Source of the DNA: Serinus canaria
Taxonomy: Eukaryota > Chordata > Aves > Passeriformes > Fringillidae
Length of the DNA: 64,000 nt
Assembly (NCBI RefSeq): GCF_022539315.1
Contig: NC_066316.1
Coordinates: 56,111,994 to 56,175,993 of the forward strand
Direction: 5' to 3'
Position numbers and translations under genes: made by a program. Of this stretch, positions 57,501 through 64,000 are shown in pieces. Each line of letters begins with the position of its first letter. Position 1 is the first letter of the stretch. The notes under the pieces are model-generated. The model saw nothing but the letters and a program-made list of their open reading frames with translations. It ran no database searches and had not been told where the DNA came from.

Positions 57501-59869
57501 ACTGAGCTATATAGTTTGGAAAATCTGAATCTGTAAGAACATCACTGGGAGCTAATGCTAACTCCTTTGGGATGAGAGAGGGAAGCATAAAAACTGACAA
57601 TTTTGCATACAGTGCATTCATTATCTTTTCAAATCAAATGAATGTTTCAAGTCAAATGACTGTCAAATGAATGAAAGTCTCATTACAATGCCTTTTAGGA
57701 TACTTTGATTTTTTGATGAAGCTTTATGATGGCTTCTCCTCAGAAGAAGCCAGACCTTACCACCATGAAACTCAGAAAGAAATAGTTTTTCAAAAAGAGA
57801 TCATAATCATACAGTAGCTAGCAGTTACCATGATCACCACCATTTTTGCCATTCAACACACCACTTGAAAATCCCAAGCAGTTTAGCTGAGAGAAATTCC
57901 CATTCACTGACATGAAATTTCTCAGATCTGCAAGTTGAAAAAAACCCCAGACTGAAACCTTTGATTATGGATTAATGGTCAAATTCAGAGTTGAGAAAAA
58001 CAAGGTAATTCTAAATCTATAAAATCATGCTCACAAAAAACATCTGAAACTACTAACAAAGAACTGCCAAGTGTACCTTTTTCTGAAGCTAAGGATAAAT
58101 AAAAAAGGCTCTAGAGTATATTTAGGACCCAAAAGCTACATGCCAAATTTCACACAGGAGTAAACTTAATCCTTGAAGCTGTATTGGGATCTACAGTGAG
58201 TGTTCAGTTTTAAGAACTCACAATTTCCAAGCAGAGCTTTATATCAGAAGGCCTGAAGTACATTAGCAATTTACTAGAGTTTTGGACAACTTTCCAGTAC
58301 GTTTTAACAATTCTAACATATCTATCTCTCAAATTTCCCAAAACTGCTTTTCTTTTTTTTTTTTTTTTTTAACTGCTGCAATTTTTTTTTTTTGCACAGC
58401 TCAGTAATTCTGTATAACAACAGATCATACTTGAAAGTAGTTTTAGTAGGCAATATTTGCAATGAAGCTGGCATAAATGTATCCTAGCTATCACATCTGT
58501 CATTTTTCTAGCTTTTGAAGGATCAGAAAATATAATGGCCAGGACTGTATTTTTCCACTCTGTGACCACTGGGAATCTGTAAGCTCACAATCATTGTCTC
58601 ATGGCTCTAAAACAGTCCATAAGCCTGTTTTAGCATGCTCCCACTATGTATTTTCCAGCTGTTAGACATTCAGTAAAGTCAGTTGTTGTAGCTGAAGCAG
58701 GACACAGCAGCTTTCTAGTTAAGCATATTTCCATTACCCTGCAGTAGCTATTTTAAGCTTCAGGAAAAGACTTAAGATTTCATCTTTGTCCATAAATTCT
58801 GAATAGATTCATTCTCACTCTTTCCTTTGACACTAAACAATCCCAGCAGCTGAAGCCCTTAAAAGTAATTTCCCGTGATGATGGAAAAACATTGAAGATG
58901 ATCTTTGACACAAGTGCTCCACTTCAGAATCCTCTTGATTCAATTAAATTATCTGTTGTTCTTCAAAGAACACAGTAGTTTGGGAGATGTTTTGTCAACT
59001 ACAGCAAAGCTAAGAGAGCTTTACAGGAGTATTGGCATATGAAGTATGTGGGAACTTTATGTCAATATATTTCCTGTATCAGTTGAATAGTCAGGTTTTC
59101 CTTAAATGCTGACTAAGTTAATAATTTTTATTCTAACAGAGGATTCAGATAGAAGTAGCAGTAGCATGCTCCTCAAACTGCAGATACTGAGATCCCACAC
59201 AATGTGGCACTAGCTATGCAAGCAAGACATTTTACTTCAGGCTCCCAATACACACTAGAATCCCATCTGCAGAGTTTTAGAGAAGGCTGGAAAGACACCG
59301 AACAAAAAACTTCAATTAAGTAAAGGTACTTGAATACAGTTTTGAGACGTTAATTCAGGGAGCACCTAGTAGCATAAAACACCACAAAAACCAGAACTGG
59401 GTGATGTACATAGGTACACAAAAGGAGCTGATATAGTTGGAATAAAACATCTCTTTATTAAGGCAAGAATTTCTTTTACAGTGGTCTTGCATTAAGCTCA
59501 GTTAAAGGACAGAGCAGGTTAGGCTTACATTCATGTAAATACCCAGCATAAAAGCAAAAAAAGTACATGGAGACCATCTTGGTGAATCAAATAAACAGCT
59601 AAAAAAATTGGTGTCAGCAAACCAACTTTACTTAGAATTAAAAATAGATAATTTCTTGATTTATAGATCTTGGCAGTTTAAAAGTGATAAAAGTGAATTT
59701 GGCTCGTTTGCTCCCTCCCGTTAACATGGGCTATTGACTTGTTTCCATTGAGCTAAAAATGAATTTACCTGTTGAAATGGTAGATATCCCGTATGTTTCC
59801 AAACAGGGCTGATCGCTCCTCTGTTCCCAGGGAGAGCTTGGTCTGATCAGTGATACAGTCGAGGTAATC
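32479..59869 (-). CDS. PLEKHG1: PLEKHG1, Rho GEF with DH and PH domains, 3' part (15 exons)
   Basis: Fifteen coding exons join in phase, ending in TGA at 32481-32479. Family members (Dbl-type GEFs) load GTP onto Rho GTPases at the membrane and cytoskeleton. The first eight exons encode most of the DH domain, with conserved region [17 protein letters not shown], and then the PH domain (about [12 protein letters not shown] to [12 protein letters not shown]). A long, mostly disordered tail follows, with [45 protein letters not shown] and a basic helix [20 protein letters not shown]. These blocks identify PLEKHG1 rather than the paralogues PLEKHG2 and PLEKHG3. The N-terminal region and the first part of the DH domain are beyond 64000. 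Human PLEKHG1 is about 1385 residues; roughly 1,390 codons are present here, so the avian protein is probably longer in the tail. Identity rests on recognition, not a search. Confidence 0.95.
33576..34531 (-). other. PLEKHG1 last intron
   Basis: Between the large tail exon and the last exon. Nothing recognised. Confidence 0.9.
34532..36275 (-). CDS. PLEKHG1: PLEKHG1 large tail exon
   Basis: Out phase 1, donor GTATGTTA from 34531. It encodes most of the C-terminal tail: [129 protein letters not shown] and [17 protein letters not shown]. The 5' limit is uncertain. In-frame acceptors exist at TGGCAG (start 36275), at CCACAG with a TACTAAT branchpoint-like motif 30 nt away (start 36200), and at GAGAG (start 36335). 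The frame stays open to an ATG at 36407 that follows a stop codon, which may be an internal first exon. Confidence 0.9.
36408..37008 (-). other. PLEKHG1 intron before large tail exon
   Basis: The low-coordinate boundary is uncertain (see the large exon). If the ATG at 36407 is a true start, a promoter or 5' UTR would lie here. No TATA box or CpG island is obvious. Confidence 0.6.
37009..37116 (-). CDS. PLEKHG1: PLEKHG1 tail exon (basic)
   Basis: 108 nt (36 codons), phase 0 on both sides, acceptor AATCACAG and donor GTAAGTAA. It encodes [20 protein letters not shown], then [17 protein letters not shown] second acceptor, CTGCAG, 15 nt further in (start 37101) would remove five residues in frame. 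KRRSLNL looks like a basophilic kinase site (inference). Confidence 0.85.
37117..38219 (-). other. PLEKHG1 intron
   Basis: AT-rich; nothing recognised. Confidence 0.85.
38220..38438 (-). CDS. PLEKHG1: PLEKHG1 tail exon (acidic)
   Basis: 219 nt (73 codons), phase 0 on both sides, donor GTAGGAAA. The acceptor is CTTTTTAAG, with a weak base before the AG. It encodes [20 protein letters not shown], later [15 protein letters not shown] and [11 protein letters not shown] low-complexity acidic tail region, less conserved than the DH-PH part. Confidence 0.85.
38714..38731 (+). repeat. (AC)9 microsatellite
   Basis: Nine AC units in a PLEKHG1 intron. Confidence 0.95.
38898..38917 (+). repeat. (ATCT)n short tetranucleotide repeat
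   Basis: About four to five ATCT units. Confidence 0.8.
39302..39324 (-). CDS. PLEKHG1: PLEKHG1 candidate microexon (23 nt)
   Basis: In phase 1, out phase 0, acceptor TTTTCAG and donor GTAAGCC. It encodes DVSPDMPK. It is supported by good splice sites and by being the only piece found that links the phase-1 end of the preceding exon to the phase-0 start of the next. Its shortness keeps confidence moderate. Confidence 0.7.
39325..41042 (-). other. PLEKHG1 intron
   Basis: An open plus-strand frame at 39548-39901 has no family resemblance. Nothing else recognised. Confidence 0.8.
41043..41138 (-). CDS. PLEKHG1: PLEKHG1 exon after PH domain
   Basis: 96 nt, in phase 1, out phase 1, acceptor TCCACAG and donor GTGAATAA. 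It encodes [20 protein letters not shown], then [11 protein letters not shown], a basic Ser-rich segment conserved after the PH domain. Confidence 0.93.
41139..41597 (-). other. PLEKHG1 intron
   Basis: Nothing recognised. Confidence 0.85.
41598..41631 (-). CDS. PLEKHG1: PLEKHG1 short exon (34 nt)
   Basis: In phase 0, out phase 1, acceptor TTCCAG and donor GTAAGTTG. It encodes [11 protein letters not shown], which continues directly as HHPGF in the next exon, as in mammalian PLEKHG1. Confidence 0.92.
41632..43465 (-). other. PLEKHG1 intron
   Basis: AT-rich with A and T runs (about 42050-42070, 42365-42450). Nothing else recognised. Confidence 0.85.
43466..43552 (-). CDS. PLEKHG1: PLEKHG1 C-terminal PH helix exon
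   Basis: 87 nt (29 codons), phase 0 on both sides, acceptor TTATCAG and donor GTAAAAAT. It encodes [20 protein letters not shown], then NHPAKIPAK. The Trp in RLWILHLK is the conserved PH-domain helix tryptophan. Confidence 0.96.
43670..43765 (-). CDS. PLEKHG1: PLEKHG1 PH-domain exon
   Basis: 96 nt (32 codons), phase 0 on both sides, acceptor GTTGCAG and donor GTACCAGA. It encodes [20 protein letters not shown], then [12 protein letters not shown]. It lies between an 86-bp intron upstream and a 117-bp intron downstream. Confidence 0.96.
43852..44034 (-). CDS. PLEKHG1: PLEKHG1 start of PH domain
   Basis: 183 nt (61 codons), phase 0 on both sides, acceptor TCTGCAG and donor GTATGTGA. It encodes [29 protein letters not shown] and [20 protein letters not shown]. 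The [13 protein letters not shown] strand pair is typical of PH domains of Dbl GEFs. Confidence 0.97.
44035..46384 (-). other. PLEKHG1 intron between DH and PH exons
   Basis: Contains the A20 run and an A-rich stretch at 45540-45640. Nothing else recognised. Confidence 0.85.
45064..45083 (+). repeat. A20 homopolymer
   Basis: Twenty consecutive A in a PLEKHG1 intron. Confidence 0.95.
46385..46516 (-). CDS. PLEKHG1: PLEKHG1 end of DH domain
   Basis: 132 nt (44 codons), phase 0 on both sides, acceptor GTCTTAG and donor GTGAGTTC. It encodes [20 protein letters not shown], then [20 protein letters not shown]. This is the last DH helix, leading into the PH domain. Confidence 0.97.
46517..47482 (-). 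other. PLEKHG1 intron
   Basis: Nothing recognised. Confidence 0.85.
47483..47633 (-). CDS. PLEKHG1: PLEKHG1 DH-domain exon with conserved region 3
   Basis: 151 nt, in phase 2, out phase 0, acceptor TTTTCAG and donor GTAAGAAA. It encodes [20 protein letters not shown], then [35 protein letters not shown] is the most conserved helix of DH domains and contacts the GTPase. Confidence 0.97.
47935..47960 (+). repeat. (TTTA)n microsatellite
   Basis: About six TTTA units, followed about 45 nt later by an 18-T run. Confidence 0.9.
48008..48025 (+). repeat. T18 homopolymer
   Basis: Eighteen T, 70 nt from the 3' end of the 47-nt DH exon (48095), on the antisense strand. Confidence 0.95.
48095..48141 (-). 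CDS. PLEKHG1: PLEKHG1 DH-domain exon (47 nt)
   Basis: In phase 0, out phase 2, acceptor TGTGCAG and donor GTAGGAAT. It encodes [15 protein letters not shown]. Short, but unambiguous DH-domain sequence. Confidence 0.95.
48531..48625 (-). mobile_element. CR1 LINE fragment, short 3' end, minus orientation
   Basis: It begins with the tandem CR1 tail TCATAGAATCATAGAAT, then GAGTTGGAAGGGACC and GCACAGAACAACCCCAAC. About 95 bp, inside a PLEKHG1 intron. Confidence 0.85.
50515..50529 (+). repeat. T15 homopolymer
   Basis: T run within a T-rich stretch of intron. Confidence 0.9.
52822..52849 (+). repeat. Perfect 13-bp inverted repeat, 2-nt loop
   Basis: CTTAGGTCCAGAG, AA, CTCTGGACCTAAG. All 13 pairs match. 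Confidence 0.95.
55127..55196 (-). CDS. PLEKHG1: PLEKHG1 DH-domain exon
   Basis: 70 nt, in phase 2, out phase 0, acceptor TTTTAG and donor GTAAGTCT. It encodes [20 protein letters not shown], then VSK. Typical DH helix preceding the SEEF/SEDF segment. Confidence 0.96.
55495..55655 (+). mobile_element. CR1 LINE fragment, 3' end, plus orientation
   Basis: Contains CATTCAAGGCCAGGTTGGAT, GGATGGGCTAGATGACC and CTTCCAACCC, and ends in CTATTCCATGATTCTGTGA, the degenerate CR1 tail. It lies inside a PLEKHG1 intron, antisense to the gene. Confidence 0.85.
56277..56340 (+). repeat. Pyrimidine-rich tract with (CA)n(TC)n
   Basis: TTCTTCTCCTCC followed by C-rich sequence, then short CA and TC arrays. Intronic low complexity. 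Confidence 0.85.
58353..58393 (+). repeat. Two T runs (18 and 12)
   Basis: T18 and T12 separated by an 11-nt spacer. Confidence 0.9.
59769..59869 (-). CDS. PLEKHG1: PLEKHG1 DH-domain exon (first in window)
   Basis: 101 nt, in phase 0, out phase 2, acceptor CTTGTAG and donor GTAAATTC. It encodes [20 protein letters not shown], then [11 protein letters not shown]. This is the early DH domain, just after the expected TYVQDLKSIVE segment, which was not found up to 64000. Confidence 0.95.
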
Positions 59870-62800
59870 CTACAAGAGAAATGAGAGGGAGGTCTTCAGA
59901 CATTTCCTCCTTTCCTAGATCAGTAAATAGAGCTATGTTTTATTGTACAAGATGAGTCTCTGAATATCAGTTTCACCTTATTATTACAATAAAGCCTTCA
60001 GCAGCCCCTCTGAGAACAGTCACTCTATTATGAACAGTAACAGTACTTATCTGTTCCCTGAAACCAAGAAAATACCAAAAGGCTGAAAGCTAAGTTATAC
60101 CTCTTAGATGGCACAGCCAATGTTTCTCTCGCTACTGATAAACAAATGTTTTCAAATTTCATTCACAGTGACAGTTTAATTGATCGTTTGGCTGGCTCAA
60201 AGACAAAAAAAGTAAGAGATGAAGAATGTCATTTAATGCAGTCTCAGTAAAAGAAAAGCTATATAATGAAGAACAAAAAGCACACAAGCAACAGAGGCTC
60301 GAAAAATCAACCACTGAATAAATTACTTTTTAAAAAATCATGGTTACCAAAGAATGCAGAGTATGTAGAAGACAGATCTCAATGTATCTATGTCCATGCA
60401 TTTTACAAAGCACAGAGTAACATTGCAAATTACATTGCTATATACTCAAGCAAAAATTTCTTTTTGCCCTTACAAGACTGATAGACTCTCTTCCAGGGAC
60501 TTTATTTGAATAAGAACATGACAGCTAGAAAAAGATTGGATCAGCAGTGTTCTGGGAGAACAACTTTCCCACCTCTTCCCTCACTTCGATAAGAGCTCAA
60601 TGTCACCTTTTTTCTGTTGCTGCTACAGTATTAAAACTGTCTCATAAGAGCAAACAAATCCAGCAGGCTATTGAACTACAGCTCATGAAACAAGAAACCT
60701 AATGCGCTGCCACATTCATGAAGAAATTCTGCTGGAGTATGGAAATAAAAGTGAAAACAGCTGAAACAATGTGAAATAAAAATAAATAAAATCCTTTAGC
60801 CTGTGGCTAGACAATGTGGTGTGGCAACCTCCCAAAAGCAACACAGCATTCCAGGGTGCTGCAGGAAAGGAACCCTGTGAAATGCCAAAAAGACCACGAA
60901 AACTTCTAAGATGTAACTGTGTTCCAGAGTCACATAGAAAAAGGTATAACAGAACACATACACTGGCCAAGATTTATTCTGTGTAAATTCTGTGCAGACA
61001 AAGGGTTTGAATCAGCCAAGGATCTGACTTTTGGTTTCTAGGTGTCCTCTTAAGGAAGGTTAAGAATTACAGCATTTAAGCCTCCATGCTCATATCCTTC
61101 TGTTCAGCTGAAGTAGCGTCAGCAAACTCAGAGGTGTAACCAAGATTCAGGTTTAGGTATCAGCAGCACTTCTTGTCCCCTTCCCCTATCAATAATCCAC
61201 ACTCTGTCATCACCTCCAGTTAAAGGTAGCCCTCATCACCCCAAAAACTCAGTATTTTTTGCCAGGGCAAAGCAAGTAAGTTTATTCTAAGGTAACCTCA
61301 GTGTCTTTAAGAAGAGCAATGAGTAGCAATAGGCAGGCAAGTTCCCAGAGAGCCATGTCATCTCTCCTGTGATAGCATCCAAACTTACTCTACCTTCCCT
61401 CCTGGCTGGCTGGCAGCAGCTTCAGAGCCCACACCTGACCTTGAAATATATTTGTGCAAGAAGTCTTTGGAATCACATCCCTGAACTTCAGCTTTTTATT
61501 TATACTCAGAAGCTGCAGAAGAGTAAAAAGGCTCAGGGTGGTGAGGCAGACAGGACTGCAGCAAGCAGTACATTGGGTCAAAGGCAGAAGCAGGTAAAAT
61601 ATTCAGGTGTATCTATCCAGTAATAGTACTAAACAAATAACCTTTTCTGACCAGAGACACATCTTCATCATATAAAAGCAAAGAAGAGAAAAACTCCAGT
61701 GGAATTGTGAACCTCTGAAAACATTTTTAGCACTGCAGGTCCACTGCAGCACCCTGAGCTGATATGACAAGGTTAGACTGCAGAGGAATGGAAATCCTAC
61801 GTTAAGTAACTCCATACAGCACATTTAATGAATAAAGAGGAGTTCCTTTCCAATTCATTCATCTCAACATAGCTGAAGCTTGGGTTTCTTCAAAATAACA
61901 AACACTCCACAGTTATTTCCAGTATTGTAGACAGTGTTTTATGCATGACCTGGTTTTTGCTCCTTTTGTCCTCCTAGCCTGATTTTCCTCCACATATACC
62001 TACTCTTCTCTGTCTTTTACCAATTATTAGTAAGAAAGAGGGAACCAGGTACCCTTCTAATGTGATGCCAAGCAGCAGCCTGCAGGTGCTTTGGCAGTTT
62101 TCCTGCACTCCTGTAACATATGCCAGTATCAGCCTACCTACACCAAACACCCACTTCCTTTTGCTTGAAGTTCTTCAGACTGTGCTTCAGGCCCCCTTCT
62201 TCATCCAGCCTCAGATCAGAAACAAACCAGAAACAACTGGGTGGATTTGTGCTTCCCTAGGGTAAGGCAAGAGGGTTATTTTTTCAAAATGCTTGGGATT
62301 CAGAGTTTCCTTATACCTCACCTCATACTGCTAGGAAATGACACAGTGTGGGGACTGCTGTCCTGGTTTAGCTTTCTAACTTTGTCACTATTACTGACTT
62401 GAGAGTACAGACACACTTACGTTGCTGTTATTGGTGTAAGCAGATAGGCACATAGCAAAAAGCTCCAGGTATTTAAGTTTTTGTGAAAAAGGTGGACCTT
62501 GGGCAGTCCTAACACACTGGTGTCATGCAGATAAGGCCCTGCACAGCAGCACACTGCTTGCACTGGCTCAGCCAGTGGGACCTGTCTGATTATACTACTT
62601 TACAGGGCACGTGTGTTCTTGTAAAGGCTTCATGAACTCATGCAGGAAACAGATGCAGTATTGGCATATAACACCTTCTGCAAGGACAACACCACAGGCA
62701 GATCAAAGCTACCCAGGCGTGGGGGTTTTCCTAATTATTTCTTAGCAAATGGTACTTTACCCCCATGGCAGTCACAGCCGTGTATCAACAGCTGTTATCA

Positions 62801-64000
62801 TCTGGAGCCATAATGAAAGGTTTGGAGCTGCAAGATAACAGGGCAGGCTGCAAATGTAATGACATGGTGCAGAAATCAATGAAATTTATCAGAACAGAGT
62901 ATTGGCCTTGTTCACTTTATTTGTTTCTTGTCAGCATCTATGAACCCTCTGTCGGCACCGAATTATTTGTTTAAAACCTTTGCCTTTTATTGCTTCTCTG
63001 CAGTTATGGCATAAACACCTAGCTTACTTTATAGGAGAACAAAACTCTTCACAAATGTCCGTCTCCTTAGATTGATTTATGGACCATGTTTTGCTCTCAT
63101 GGTATTGCACAATTTTCTCCTCCCTTTTCCTTGAAACTCTCCAAAAACTAGGAGAATCTTGCCAGACTGCCCTGCCTTTCTTGCCGGGTTTGATCTCCCC
63201 ATTTGTCTTTCGTCATGCCAAATCCATCAGAAGGAGTGTCTGCTAGAAGCTGCATACCCCAACTACTGTCTCCTCCTCCACAATCACAAAAAAAAAAGAT
63301 CTCTAGAGGAATAAAATTATGAAAACACTAACCTTAGAGGCTAAAAAATATGAAGCAGAAATGAGAGAAAACCGTCAAGAAAAGCAAAAAAAATGAGCAA
63401 AAATTATTTCCACATATTGACTAATGTTTCCCATGACCAAACTTTAGAAACCAAATGCAAATGAGTGTGACCTTTATATCTAGCCACCCTGGTTCTCCTT
63501 TGAACACATACACACACTTAACTATAAAAACTCCATCTATTGTTGTTTAGACCATAGTATAAATCAGCCATTATTGTGGTAATGTTAAAATTGCACATTA
63601 AAAGGGATAATATTAATGCTAATATTAACATAGTTATGTTAACATTATATTTTTTACCCATTCTAAAAAATATGGGTAAAAAACCACACTGCCTTGTAAA
63701 ATGAGAATTAATTTTTATCCTGCTCTATCAAGAAACATATATACTATATAAGTTCTTAGAAATCACTTTACAGGGCAGGAATGTGCATATAAAAATATCA
63801 CAAAAGAGAAGCAAAATTGTTAAAAGAGCAGTGTGGTTGCACAGGTACACCTTTGCCAAGAGGCAGGCACACAAGGCACACAGGACTGAAAATTTAATTA
63901 ATATCAATACCAAAAAAGAATCAAAAAATGATTCTATCCACTAGGAAACTTTGCTTTCTAATGCCTAAACAAGCTGCAGGAGAAAGAAAAGCTGCCCTAT
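59870..64000 (-). other. PLEKHG1 intron (partial)
   Basis: Runs off the window. No upstream DH exon (TYVQDLK-type) was seen. The AT-rich inverted repeats near 63600-63690 are the only structure noted. Confidence 0.8.
63650..63683 (+). repeat. Perfect 12-bp inverted repeat, 10-nt loop
   Basis: TTTTTTACCCAT and ATGGGTAAAAAA. Adjacent AT-rich sequence holds a second imperfect palindrome (AATATTA and TAATATT near 63610-63630). Confidence 0.9.

Larger units (their letters stand above)
55197..59768 (-). other. PLEKHG1 intron
   Basis: Holds the plus-oriented CR1 fragment, the pyrimidine tract and T runs. No gene recognised. Confidence 0.85.

Noticed and set aside
1..64000. CRISPR arrays, bacterial operons, tRNA or rRNA genes
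   Set aside because: No direct-repeat array with unique spacers and no RNA gene signature was seen. The content is vertebrate exon-intron DNA.

Overview
The window is vertebrate nuclear DNA, most likely from a bird. It holds CR1 retrotransposon fragments with the avian-type 3' end, short introns by mammalian standards, and no Alu, B1 or L1-like sequence. I recognise two genes, both on the minus strand, so transcription runs from high to low coordinates. No bacterial-type operon, CRISPR array, rRNA, tRNA or intact mobile element was seen.

Positions 64000 to about 30350 are the 3' two-thirds of PLEKHG1, a Dbl-family Rho guanine nucleotide exchange factor. Fifteen coding exons were placed by splice sites, reading frame and phase. 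They run from within the DH domain (59869) through the PH domain (44034-43466) and a long C-terminal tail to a TGA at 32481-32479. A 3' UTR of up to about 2.1 kb follows. The 5' exons lie beyond 64000.

Positions 30128 to 1 are the 5' part of MTHFD1L, the mitochondrial C1-tetrahydrofolate synthase (10-formyl-THF synthetase). Its first 11 coding exons cover the mitochondrial presequence, the degenerate dehydrogenase/cyclohydrolase-like domain and the first residues of the synthetase domain. The ATP-binding exons and the rest of the gene lie beyond position 1. A CpG island (about 29640-30330) covers the promoter and exon 1.

The two genes lie in tandem. The last PLEKHG1 poly(A) signal is only about 245 bp upstream of the MTHFD1L ATG, so the end of one transcription unit abuts the promoter of the next. 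The genes share no obvious pathway: one regulates Rho GTPases and the other mitochondrial one-carbon metabolism.

The rest is intronic DNA with simple repeats, three CR1 fragments and a few perfect inverted repeats. I found no evidence for a wholly new biological system. The observations most worth following are the tandem junction, a 117-nt intron in the PH domain that is open in frame, a possible internal start of PLEKHG1 lacking DH-PH, a 23-nt microexon, and Pumilio-type elements in the PLEKHG1 3' UTR.
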